Positions 37,186 through 45,320 of a stretch of 64,000 nt of DNA are shown here, piece after piece (the first letter of the stretch is position 1; the number at the start of each line of letters is the position of its first letter). Under the pieces are notes generated by a model. That model was not told where the DNA came from. It saw only the letters and a list, made by a program, of their open reading frames with translations, and ran no database searches. Position numbers and translations under genes: made by a program. Location of the stretch: contig NZ_JANKBZ010000010.1 in the NCBI RefSeq assembly GCF_024623785.1, positions 62,001-126,000 on the forward strand, in the 5' to 3' direction. This DNA is from Archangium lipolyticum. Its GTDB lineage: Bacteria > Myxococcota > Myxococcia > Myxococcales > Myxococcaceae.

Positions 37186-38354
37186 TGCCGATGAGCGACC
37201 GCCTCAACCTGGCCATCACCTGCTTTCCCACCTTTGGAGGCAGCGGCATGGTCGCGACCGAGATCGGTCTGGCCATGGCGGAGCGCGGCCACCGCGTCCA
37301 CTTCATCGCGAGGGACCTCCCGGTACGCCTGCACGGGATGACGCGCAAGGTCATCTTCCACGAGGTGGTGGAGAGCGACTACCCGGCGCTCGCCCACTCG
37401 GGGACGTACCCCCTGGCGCTCGCCTCGAAGATGATCGAGGTCGCCAGCTACGAGCAGCTGGACATCCTGCACGTGCACTACGCGGTGCCCCATGCCACGG
37501 CGGCCTGGATGGCCCGCGAGGTGCTGGGGGATCTGGCGCCGCGCATCGTGACGACGCTCCACGGCACCGACACCACGCTCGTCGGTACGGATCCCACCTA
37601 CCTGCCCATCACGCGCTTCTCCATCCTGCGCAGCGACGCGGTGACCACGCCCTCGGAGTTCCTGCGGCGCGCCACCTGGGACGGCTTCCGGCTCCCGGAG
37701 ACCGTCCCCATCGAGGTCATCCCCAACTTCGTCGACACGGAGCGCTACGCCCCGGTCCGCGACCGGACCCTCCTGCGCCAGCTCTTCCCCGGGTTCACGG
37801 ATGACGAGCCCGTGCTCATCCACGTGTCGAACTTCCGGCCGGTGAAGCGCATCGGCGACGTGGTGTCCATCTTCGAGGAGGCCCACCGCGCACGCCCCTG
37901 CCGGCTGGTGATGATTGGTGACGGCCCCGAGCGCTCACCCGCGGAGCGCAGGGTCCGGGAGCTCGGCCTGGAGGACCGCGTGGCCTTCCTGGGCAAGCAG
38001 GAGAGCTTCGTGGAGATCCTCGCCTCGGCGGATGTCTTCCTCCTGCCGAGTGAGCAGGAGAGCTTCGGCCTCGCCGCGCTCGAGGCGCTGAGCTGTGGCA
38101 TCCCGGTGGTCGCCAGCAACATCGGCGGCATCCCGGAGCAGGTCGATCACGGGACGACGGGCTTCCTGGCGCCAGTGGGGGACGTGGAGGCCATGGCGGG
38201 CCACGTCCTCGAGCTCGTCCGGGACACGGGGCGCTGGCGGAGTTTCTCCCGCCGCGCCCGCGAGAACGTCCTGGCCCGCTTCCAGCTCGGGCCGGCCATC
38301 GACCGCTACGAGGCCCTCTACCGTCAGCTCATGGCGGGGGCCTCGCGCGGCTGA
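37185..38354 (+). CDS. bshA: N-acetyl-alpha-D-glucosaminyl L-malate synthase BshA
   Basis: A 389-residue GT4 glycosyltransferase. Signature start LAITCFPTFGGSGMVATEIG is typical of BshA; VHYAVPHATAAWMAREVLG and TLHGTDTTLVGTDPTYLP follow; the sugar-nucleotide site EQESFGLAALEALSCGIPVV has the EX7E motif. It makes GlcNAc-malate from UDP-GlcNAc and L-malate, the first step of bacillithiol synthesis. Start ATG at 37185 overlaps the bshB stop by one base; an ATG at 37191 is also possible. Length agrees with Bacillus BshA (377). It ends two bases from the convergent DUF2911 gene. Confidence 0.94.
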   Translation: MPMSDRLNLAITCFPTFGGSGMVATEIGLAMAERGHRVHFIARDLPVRLHGMTRKVIFHEVVESDYPALAHSGTYPLALASKMIEVASYEQLDILHVHYAVPHATAAWMAREVLGDLAPRIVTTLHGTDTTLVGTDPTYLPITRFSILRSDAVTTPSEFLRRATWDGFRLPETVPIEVIPNFVDTERYAPVRDRTLLRQLFPGFTDDEPVLIHVSNFRPVKRIGDVVSIFEEAHRARPCRLVMIGDGPERSPAERRVRELGLEDRVAFLGKQESFVEILASADVFLLPSEQESFGLAALEALSCGIPVVASNIGGIPEQVDHGTTGFLAPVGDVEAMAGHVLELVRDTGRWRSFSRRARENVLARFQLGPAIDRYEALYRQLMAGASRG

Positions 38355-38356
38355 GA

Positions 38357-39202
38357 CTACTTCTTGCCCTTCCAGTCCTGCAGGGCCTTGGCGACCTGAT
38401 CCTTGAAGAAGAAGTTCGGATCCTTCTGTCCCAGGTCCCAGGCGATCTGGGCGAACTTGCGGGCGTCGGCGATCTTCCCCGAGCGCGCCAGGATGTCGGC
38501 CTTGATCCAGTTGTTGTACCAGTGCGACTGGATGGCGAGCGAGTTGTCCGCGTACTTCAGCGCCGTGGGGTAGTCCTTCGACGTGTCGGCCACGTAGCGG
38601 GCCGCGTTGGCCAGCGAGCGCCACGAGCCGTTCACCGCGGACTGGATGTTGGCCTGCGCATGCGTCTTCGTGTCGACGGTGATCGGCACGGAGACGCGCA
38701 GCTTCTCCCACTCGAAATCGAGCGAGGTCTGGTCGTCGGTGGTGTTGGAGAAGAGGAACGTCAGGCGCTCGCGGTGGGGAATCTCGGTGGGCGTCGCGGT
38801 GACGCGCACGACGTCGTCCTTGGCGTCGTAGCTCTTTCCGCCGCCGAACAGGCCCAGCTCCTTGTTCAGCACCACCGTCCACTCCTTCTGGGTGGGCACG
38901 GAGACGATGGAGTAGGTGCCCGCCGGGACCGGCTTCCCGCCGAACGTCACATCCCTGCTGAAGGTGATCTTCGTGGCCGCGTTGGCACCCGTGCGCCACA
39001 CCTGATCAAAGGGGACCAGCGCGCCCCATACCTTGCGCCCCTTGACCGCGGGGCTGGAGTAATCGACCGAGATCTCGGTCAGTCCCACGCTCTGCACCAC
39101 CTTCGCCGAGGGGCTCGCGGCAGGCAGCTCGAGCTGCGCCGCGGCGGGCAACGCGGTGAGGGCCATGGCCACCGCGACTACGCACCCAAGAAGCTTCTTC
39201 AT
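38357..39202 (-). CDS. secreted DUF2911-domain protein
   Basis: A 281-residue secreted protein with signal peptide MKKLLGCVVAVAMALTALPAAAQ. The DUF2911 domain shows SAKVVQSVGLTEISVDYSSP, RKVWGALVPFDQVWRTGANA, ATKITFSRDVTFGGKPVPAG and TYSIVSVPTQKEWTVVLNKE, the conserved block of this family. The C-terminal third (LANAARYVADTSKDYPTALK, KIADARKFAQIAWDLGQKDP) is tetratricopeptide-like helices. The function of the family is not established; it is widespread in Bacteroidetes and myxobacteria. It has its own predicted promoter (39250-39277) and converges with bshA. Confidence 0.88.
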   Translation of the reverse strand: MKKLLGCVVAVAMALTALPAAAQLELPAASPSAKVVQSVGLTEISVDYSSPAVKGRKVWGALVPFDQVWRTGANAATKITFSRDVTFGGKPVPAGTYSIVSVPTQKEWTVVLNKELGLFGGGKSYDAKDDVVRVTATPTEIPHRERLTFLFSNTTDDQTSLDFEWEKLRVSVPITVDTKTHAQANIQSAVNGSWRSLANAARYVADTSKDYPTALKYADNSLAIQSHWYNNWIKADILARSGKIADARKFAQIAWDLGQKDPNFFFKDQVAKALQDWKGKK

Positions 39203-39249
39203 CGTCCTCACGTTGTCCTTTCGCTCCGAGACGTCGGGAGCGGCCGGAA

Positions 39250-39277
39250 TCTATAGAGCGGCCCTCCGCCGCACCAA
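39250..39277 (-). promoter_or_regulatory. predicted sigma70-type promoter for the DUF2911 gene
   Basis: On the minus strand, TTGGTG (39277-39272) and TATAGA (39255-39250) are separated by 16 bases, giving a start about 40 bases before the ATG at 39202. The DNA is unusually A/T-containing for the region. It is a pattern match only; transcription from the upstream RND operon could also read through. Confidence 0.4.
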
Positions 39278-39284
39278 GTCTTTC

Positions 39285-42200
39285 TCAGTTCCGTTCGACG
39301 CCGCGGCCGAAGAGCTGGAAGAGCACCGGCACCACCAGCATGTTGAGGAAGGTGGAGGTGAGCAGCCCGCCCAGGATGACCACGCCCATGGGGGCCTGGA
39401 TCTCGTTGCCCGCCTCGTGCCCGGCGATGACGAGCGGCACCAGCGCGAGCCCCGCCGACAGCGCCGTCATGAGGATGGGGGCCAGGCGCTCCATCGAGCC
39501 CTGCGCCACGGCGTCGGGGAGGCTCTTTCCTTCCTCCGTCATCAGGTGCTCGAAGTGGCTCACCATGAGGATGCCGTTGCGCGTGGCGATGCCGAACAAG
39601 GTGATGAAGCCCACCAGCGAGGCCACGCTCACCACGCCGGAGGTGAGCGCCACCGCCACCACTCCGCCGATGAGCGCCAGCGGCAGGTTGATGAGGGTGA
39701 GGAGCGCGTTGCGCACCGACGCGAAGGCCACCACCAGCAGCAGGAAGATGCCCACCACCACCCCACCACTGAGCAGGATGATGCCACGGGCCGCCTCCTC
39801 GGCACTTTCGAACTGCCCGCCATAGACGATGTAGTACCCCTCGGGGAACGTCATTTCGCGGGCCACGCGGGCCTTCAGCTCGTCCACCACCGAGGACAAA
39901 TCCCTCCCCGCCACGTTGGCCTGCACCACCATCTTGCGCTGCACGCCCTCGCGGCTGATGGTGTTGGGGCCGGTCTCGCGCGTGAGGCTCGCCAGCATCT
40001 TCAGCGGAATGCGCGGCCCCGCGGGCGTGTCGATGAGCGTGGAGGCGATGGCCTCCAGGTCCGCCCGGGAGGCGTCGTCCAGGCGCACCACCAGGTCCAC
40101 CGCCCGCTGGCCCTCCAGCACCGAGCCCACCGTCTGCCCGGCGAAGGCCCGCTCCACCGCCTCGGCCACCTCGCCCGTGGTGAGGCCGTAGCGCGCCACC
40201 GCGTCCCGGTCGGTGCGGATCTCCAGCTCCGGGATGTCCACCTGCTGCTCGATGGAGACGTCCACCGCGCCCGGGGTTCCCTCGGCCACCTTCTTCACCT
40301 GCTCGGCCAGCTCCCGCAGCTTCTCCAGGTCGTCCCCGAAGAGCTTCAGCGCGATGGCCGATCGGGAGCCCGAGAGCATGTGGTCGATACGGTGCGACAG
40401 CGGCTGGCCGATGGTGATGATCGCCCCCGGCACCTGGGCGAGCGACTTGCGCATCGCCTCCAGCAACTCCTCCTTGCTCCGGTCCCCCTTCGACAGATCC
40501 AGGCTCACGTCGAGCTCCGCCGCGTTGACGTCCTGGGCGTGCTCGTCCAGCTCCGCGCGGCCCGTGCGCCGGGAGGTGGAGGCCACCTCGGGGAGGGCCA
40601 GCAGCGCCTGCTCCACCCGCCGGCCCAGCTTGTCCGACTCCTCCAGCGACGTGCCCGGCAGGGTGACGACGTTGAGGGTGAGCGTCCCCTCGTTGAACTC
40701 GGGCAGGAAGGCGCGTCCGAGGAAGGGGATGATGGCGAGCGTGGCCAGGAAGGCCAGTCCGGCCCCGGCCAGGATGGCCTTCGGCCGCGCCAGCGCCCAC
40801 GCGAGCAGTGGCTGGTAGCGCACCTTCAGCCAGCGCAGCACCGGCCCCTCTTCGGCACCCAGTGAGCGCGCCCGGGGCAGCAGGTACGCGCACAGGGCAG
40901 GTGTGACCGTCACCGCTACCACCAGTGACGCGGTGATGGCCACGATGTACGCCAGCCCCAGGGGCGCCAGCATCCGTCCCTCCAGGCCCGAGAGGAAGAA
41001 GAGCGGCACGAAGACGAGGACGATGATGAGCGTGGCGAAGACGATGGAGGTGCGGACCTCCACCGAGGCCCGGTAGATGACCTCGAAGGCGGACCGGCGC
41101 TCCGCCTCGGGCAGGTGCGCGTTCTCCCGCAGGCGCCGGAAGACGTTCTCCACGTCGATGATGGCGTCGTCCACCAGCGCCCCGATGGCGATGGTCAGCC
41201 CGCCAATGGTCATGGTGTTGAGCGTGACGCCGAACGCCGCGAGCGCCAGTACCGCCACCACCAGCGACAGCGGAATGGCCATGAGCGAGATGAACGTCGC
41301 CCGCAAGTTCATCAGGAAGACGAGCAGGATGACGGCCACCAGGATGGCGCCGTCGCGCAGCGCCACGGACACGTTGTGCACCGCCACCGAGATGAAGTCC
41401 GACTGCCGGAAGATGTGGCGGTTGATGACCAGCCCCTGGGGCAGCGTGCGCTGGATGTCGTCGAGCACCGCGTCCAGCCGCCGGGTGAGCTCCAGCGTGT
41501 TGGCATCCGGCTGCTTCATCACCGCGAGGATGACGGCGGGCTTCGCGTTGGCGCTTCCTTCTCCGCGCTTGGGTCTGGCGCCCACCCTCACGTCCGCCAC
41601 CTGTCCCACGGTGATGGGCTGGCCCCCGCGCACGGTGACGACCGTGTTGGCGATGTCCTCCAACCCCCGCGCCCGTCCCACGGCCCGCAGCAGGTACTCC
41701 TGTCCGCCCTCCACGTAGAAGCCACCCGAGGAGTTCTGGTTCGTCGTCCGAAGCGCGTGCGCCACCTGCTCGAAGCTGACGGCGAGCGCCTGGAGCGACT
41801 CGGGCCGCAGCAGCACCTGGTACTGCTTCACCGCTCCGCCGATGGGGACGACCTGGGAGACGCCCGCCACCGACAGCAGGCGCTTGCGCAGCACCCAGTC
41901 CGCCGCGCTCCTCGCCTCCATCATCTGGGCCTCGCGCCCCGCCGCGTCCGGCGCCAGCGCGTCCTCGTTCCAGGAGACGGACAGGAAGAGGATCTCCCCC
42001 ATCACCGAGGAGATGGGCGCCAGCGTGGGCGGCGGTACGTCCGGCGGCAGCTGCGAGGCGACGAGCTGCAGCTTCTCGTTCACCACCTGCCGCGCGGTGT
42101 AGATGTCCGTGCCCCAGTCGAACTCCACCCAGACGATGGAGATGCCCACCCCGGACGCCGAGCGCACCCGGCGCACGCCCGTGGCGCCATTCACCGACGT

Positions 42201-42407
42201 CTCGATGGGGAAGGTGACGAGTGTTTCCACCTCCTCGGGCGCCAGTCCATGCGCCTCGGTGAGGACGGTGACGGTGGGGGCGGTGAGATCCGGAAAGACG
42301 TCCACCGGCATCTTCCGGGCGGTCTCCACCCCCAGCACGAGCAGCAGCACGCAGGCCGCCACGACCAGCAGGCGGTTGTCGATGGACCAGCGGATGAGGT
42401 GATTCAT
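39285..42407 (-). CDS. RND efflux pump, CzcA/CusA-like (system 2)
   Basis: A 1,040-residue inner-membrane RND pump of the heavy-metal-efflux type, 12 spans. MPVDVFPDLTAPTVTVLTEA, GLAPEEVETLVTFPIETSVN and STSRRTGRAELDEHAQDVNA are characteristic of CzcA/CusA relatives. Helix 4 reads LTIAIGALVDDAIIDVEN; it has three acidic residues plus E but not DFG as in classical CzcA, so proton coupling could differ. It ends with LLTSTFLNMLVVPVLFQLFG, the standard last helix. Last gene of the tolC-adaptor-pump set controlled, by inference, by BlaI/M56. Metal or other cargo is not shown. Confidence 0.92.
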   Translation of the reverse strand: MNHLIRWSIDNRLLVVAACVLLLVLGVETARKMPVDVFPDLTAPTVTVLTEAHGLAPEEVETLVTFPIETSVNGATGVRRVRSASGVGISIVWVEFDWGTDIYTARQVVNEKLQLVASQLPPDVPPPTLAPISSVMGEILFLSVSWNEDALAPDAAGREAQMMEARSAADWVLRKRLLSVAGVSQVVPIGGAVKQYQVLLRPESLQALAVSFEQVAHALRTTNQNSSGGFYVEGGQEYLLRAVGRARGLEDIANTVVTVRGGQPITVGQVADVRVGARPKRGEGSANAKPAVILAVMKQPDANTLELTRRLDAVLDDIQRTLPQGLVINRHIFRQSDFISVAVHNVSVALRDGAILVAVILLVFLMNLRATFISLMAIPLSLVVAVLALAAFGVTLNTMTIGGLTIAIGALVDDAIIDVENVFRRLRENAHLPEAERRSAFEVIYRASVEVRTSIVFATLIIVLVFVPLFFLSGLEGRMLAPLGLAYIVAITASLVVAVTVTPALCAYLLPRARSLGAEEGPVLRWLKVRYQPLLAWALARPKAILAGAGLAFLATLAIIPFLGRAFLPEFNEGTLTLNVVTLPGTSLEESDKLGRRVEQALLALPEVASTSRRTGRAELDEHAQDVNAAELDVSLDLSKGDRSKEELLEAMRKSLAQVPGAIITIGQPLSHRIDHMLSGSRSAIALKLFGDDLEKLRELAEQVKKVAEGTPGAVDVSIEQQVDIPELEIRTDRDAVARYGLTTGEVAEAVERAFAGQTVGSVLEGQRAVDLVVRLDDASRADLEAIASTLIDTPAGPRIPLKMLASLTRETGPNTISREGVQRKMVVQANVAGRDLSSVVDELKARVAREMTFPEGYYIVYGGQFESAEEAARGIILLSGGVVVGIFLLLVVAFASVRNALLTLINLPLALIGGVVAVALTSGVVSVASLVGFITLFGIATRNGILMVSHFEHLMTEEGKSLPDAVAQGSMERLAPILMTALSAGLALVPLVIAGHEAGNEIQAPMGVVILGGLLTSTFLNMLVVPVLFQLFGRGVERN

Positions 42408-42423
42408 CGTCGGGGGCTCCGCC

Positions 42424-44022
42424 TCAGTGCTGGTGGCCGTGCTCGGGGATGGCCCCCGTGGCGGTGGACAGCTTGAGCTCGTAGGCGCCCCGGGACACGA
42501 CCCGCTCGCCTTCCTTCACACCCTCGAGCACCTGCACGTAGCCGCCGGAGCGCACGCCTGGCCGGACCGCCCGCTTGAAGAAGGACTCTCCTCCGTCCAT
42601 CACGAAGACCGTGGGCCTGCCGTTGTCGTCCACCAGGGCCGACTCGGGGATGGCCACTCCTCGGATCGTCTGTCCCGTGTAGAGCGTCACCTTGGCGAAC
42701 ATGCCCGGCTTGAGGACGCCGTCCGGGTTGGGCAGCTCGAAGATGACAGGCACCGTGCGCGTCGCCCGGTCCACCACCGAGCCCACCGCGACGCGGCGCC
42801 CCGTCTTCTCGTCCACGGAGAACTCGTGCTCGAAGCCCGCCACGGAGAAGGACGCCCCGGGCGAGCGCTCCACCTTGGGCGCGTCCGCCTCGAACACGCG
42901 CGCCTCCAGCCAGAGCCGCTCGGGGTTGACGACCGAGACGAGCAGCCTTCCCGCCTCCACCACCGCTCCGGGGATCACGTCCGCGAAGGACACCACCCCG
43001 TCCAGGGGGGAGCGCAGCTCGAACGCCGCGCCGCTGGGGCCCGCTCCTCCGCTCTGGGTGCTGCGGTAGAGCGCGAGCTGTCGCTCGGTGGCCGCCACTC
43101 GCGCCGCCGCCACCTCGCGCGCCACCCGGGCCGCGTCGAGCTGCTTCTCGGGGATGGCCTTGCCCGCGAACATCTCCTCCGCGCGCTTCACCTCCCGCTC
43201 CGCCAGGCCCAGCTCCGCCCGGGCGCGCGCCGCCTCCATCTCCACGGAGGCCAGGTCCGTGCCGCTCGCCGAGCTGGTGGGCACCAGCCGCACGAGCACC
43301 TCGCCCTTGCGCACGCGCTGCCCCAGGTGCGCCACCTTGTCTCCCACGGAGATGCGCCCGGCCACCGGAGCCGACAGCTCCGCCGACTGGCCCGCCACCG
43401 GCTTCAGCTCACCGTTGGCGCGCACCCCTCCCTGGAGGACACGCGGCTCGGCCGGCGCCGTCGCGTACTGCGTCTTCCACTGCTGCTCCTTGAGGAAGGG
43501 CACGGTGGCCTCACCCGTCTCCTCGGGAGGCGCGGCGGCCACCGCCGCGGCCACGGTGGGGTACACCACCACCTTGCCCGCCTCCACCGTGCCCGACACC
43601 TGCTCTCCCTCGAGCCGCAGGGTGAGCGTGCCCTCTCCCGCCCGGGTGGGTTGCACCACCGGCTTGAAGATGCCGTCACGCAGGAGCTTGTCGGCCACGA
43701 AGCGCTCCTCCGTGCCGTCCGCGTAGCGAAGCGTGGCCGTCACGCGCCCCTTCGTCACCACGCGGAAGCCGTTCGGATCTCGCGCGTCGGTGAAGTGGGC
43801 CACCAGGGGAGAGGGCTGGCCCACCACGAGCGCCGGGTACTCCATGAAGAGCTCCAGGCCGTCCTGGTAGACGGTGACGGTCTGGCCCGGGCGCTCCGGC
43901 TCGCTGGCGGGCGCGGCGCCGTGCTCGTGGTCTTGCCCGGGGCCATGCTCGTGGTCGCTCGGAGCCCGCTTGCAGGCGAGCGTGCACGCCAGGGCGAGGA
44001 CGAGAAGGAGAGGACGGCTCAT
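42424..44022 (-). CDS. RND periplasmic adaptor, CzcB type, with extra N-terminal domain (system 2)
   Basis: A 532-residue lipoprotein (signal MSRPLLLVLALACTLACK, lipid-attachment cysteine at position 17). It is about 130 residues longer than system 1's adaptor. After a His-rich stretch (DHEHGPGQDHEHG) is a beta-rich domain (about 45-165) with VTVYQDGLELFMEYPALVVG and KGRVTATLRYADGTEERFVA, an N-terminal extension of the type found on some CzcB/CusB-like adaptors. Then the barrel-sandwich (APVAGRISVGDKVAHLGQRV), hairpin helices and beta-barrel, and a C-terminus PEHGHQH. The His-rich ends imply metal handling. It lies 16 bases before the pump gene; ATGA overlap with the outer membrane factor. 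Confidence 0.9.
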   Translation of the reverse strand: MSRPLLLVLALACTLACKRAPSDHEHGPGQDHEHGAAPASEPERPGQTVTVYQDGLELFMEYPALVVGQPSPLVAHFTDARDPNGFRVVTKGRVTATLRYADGTEERFVADKLLRDGIFKPVVQPTRAGEGTLTLRLEGEQVSGTVEAGKVVVYPTVAAAVAAAPPEETGEATVPFLKEQQWKTQYATAPAEPRVLQGGVRANGELKPVAGQSAELSAPVAGRISVGDKVAHLGQRVRKGEVLVRLVPTSSASGTDLASVEMEAARARAELGLAEREVKRAEEMFAGKAIPEKQLDAARVAREVAAARVAATERQLALYRSTQSGGAGPSGAAFELRSPLDGVVSFADVIPGAVVEAGRLLVSVVNPERLWLEARVFEADAPKVERSPGASFSVAGFEHEFSVDEKTGRRVAVGSVVDRATRTVPVIFELPNPDGVLKPGMFAKVTLYTGQTIRGVAIPESALVDDNGRPTVFVMDGGESFFKRAVRPGVRSGGYVQVLEGVKEGERVVSRGAYELKLSTATGAIPEHGHQH

Positions 44023-45302
44023 CGGGTGGCACTCCGGGGCGTGGTACCCTCTGGGGTACCCGCGAGAAGAAGAAGGTCCGTCTCCGCCTCGATCAGGGAC
44101 TCCGTCAGCTCGACGGCGGTCAGCCGCGCCTCACGGGCGGCGCGCTCGGCATCCACCAGCACGAGGAGCTCGGCACTGCCTCCCCGGTAGGCGGTCGCGG
44201 CGATCTGGCGCAGCTCCTCCGCACGTTCGAGCACCTCGGTCCGGTACTTCGTCAGCCGCTCCCGCCGGCCGGACACCGCCTCGAGGGCGGTCGCGAGCCG
44301 GCTCCGCGCCTCGTGGAGGAGTGCCGCGTGGCGGGCCCGGGCGAGCTCCCGGCGCGCTTCCGCCCGGGCCGCCTCTCCCTGGCGGCGGTCGAAGAAGGGC
44401 AGCGGCAGTCCCACGCCCACCACGTACCCGGCCCCCGCGCCCGGCAGTCCCACGTCGAGGAATTGCGCGCCCGCGCGGAGGGAGGGCTCTGGAATCCAAC
44501 CCCGGCCCGCCGCACGCCGGGCGGCCTCCGCTCCACCGGCCTCGAGCGCGAGGGCGCGCAAGTCACCGCGCTTCTCCTCCAGCTCCGCCAACAGCGCGGC
44601 CCCGTCCGGCAGGGGCCTCTCCATCTGGAGCGAGCCCTCGAGCGGGGGAAGCGCCGTTACTCCGGGCCCGAGCAGCCGCAGCGCCTGGGCCTCGGCCCGA
44701 TGCGCGTCCAGCCCGGCGCCGCGCAGTGCATCCCGCACCGTCGCCGCCTCCAGCTCGATGCGCAGCCGGTCGTAGCCCGCGGCCTCTCCCGCCCTCTCGC
44801 GGGTGGCGATGGCCTCGGCCAGGCGCAGCAGCTCGGCGAGCGATTGCTCCAGGATGGACCGGCGCTCCCGGGCCGCCAGCACCGCCGCGAAGGTCCTCGT
44901 CGCCTCATGCCGCAGACCCGCCCGCGCCCATTCGTGCCGCGCCTCGGCGGCCCTCGCGTTCCGGTCCGCCGCCTCGGCCTCCAACCCCAGCCGTCCGGAG
45001 AGCACCAAGGGGATGGAGGCCATCCACACGTCCTGGCTCTCTCCGTCCCGGGTTCCGGAGGTCGTCTTCTGGCGCTCCCACTCCAGCGCGGGGTTGGGCC
45101 ACGCGCCGGCACCCACGGCTTCGGCCCGGCCCAGCCTGGCCTCCTGCTCGGCGACGCGGCCTTCCAGGCTCGAGGCGAGCACCCGCGCCACATATTGCCG
45201 CTCGTCGAGCGCGGGCTGGGCCAGGGCCGTCGTGCCAGCCAGCAGCAGGGAGATACTACCCAGGATAGTAGAGGCGGCCGGACTCCGTGGAGGTGAGCGC
45301 AT
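44019..45302 (-). CDS. outer membrane efflux protein, TolC/CzcC family (system 2)
   Basis: A 427-residue TolC-fold protein. N-terminal secretion signal ILGSISLLLAGTTALAQ. Repeats show RVLASSLEGRVAEQEARLGR and NPALEWERQKT in the first half, and AYVV-free second half AATAYRGGSAELLVLVDAER, ARLTAVELTESLIEAETDL in the last helices. It provides the exit duct for the adaptor and pump downstream (overlap ATGA with the adaptor). ATG 45302 lies 18 bases after the M56 gene with no strong ribosome site. Codons about 11-17 overlap the second TACTA-N7-TAGTA element, so a regulatory protein could bind at the start of this gene. Confidence 0.88.
   Translation of the reverse strand: MRSPPRSPAASTILGSISLLLAGTTALAQPALDERQYVARVLASSLEGRVAEQEARLGRAEAVGAGAWPNPALEWERQKTTSGTRDGESQDVWMASIPLVLSGRLGLEAEAADRNARAAEARHEWARAGLRHEATRTFAAVLAARERRSILEQSLAELLRLAEAIATRERAGEAAGYDRLRIELEAATVRDALRGAGLDAHRAEAQALRLLGPGVTALPPLEGSLQMERPLPDGAALLAELEEKRGDLRALALEAGGAEAARRAAGRGWIPEPSLRAGAQFLDVGLPGAGAGYVVGVGLPLPFFDRRQGEAARAEARRELARARHAALLHEARSRLATALEAVSGRRERLTKYRTEVLERAEELRQIAATAYRGGSAELLVLVDAERAAREARLTAVELTESLIEAETDLLLLAGTPEGTTPRSATR
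45254..45270. promoter_or_regulatory. putative BlaI-type operator, copy 2
   Basis: A 17-base inverted repeat, TACTA-N7-TAGTA, inside the first codons of the system 2 outer membrane factor gene. Its bottom strand matches the operator before blaI (46727-46743) at 13 of 17 positions. It has the same arm sequence and spacing. The placement between the regulator pair and the pump genes suggests a second control point for the same repressor, or an internal promoter. Confidence 0.55.
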
Positions 45303-45320
45303 GCGCGGGGCCTGGGGTTC

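Noticed and set aside
39236-39265. Direct repeat gagcggcc twice near the DUF2911 promoter
   Set aside because: An eight-base GC-rich repeat is expected by chance in this genome and overlaps the promoter call only partially.
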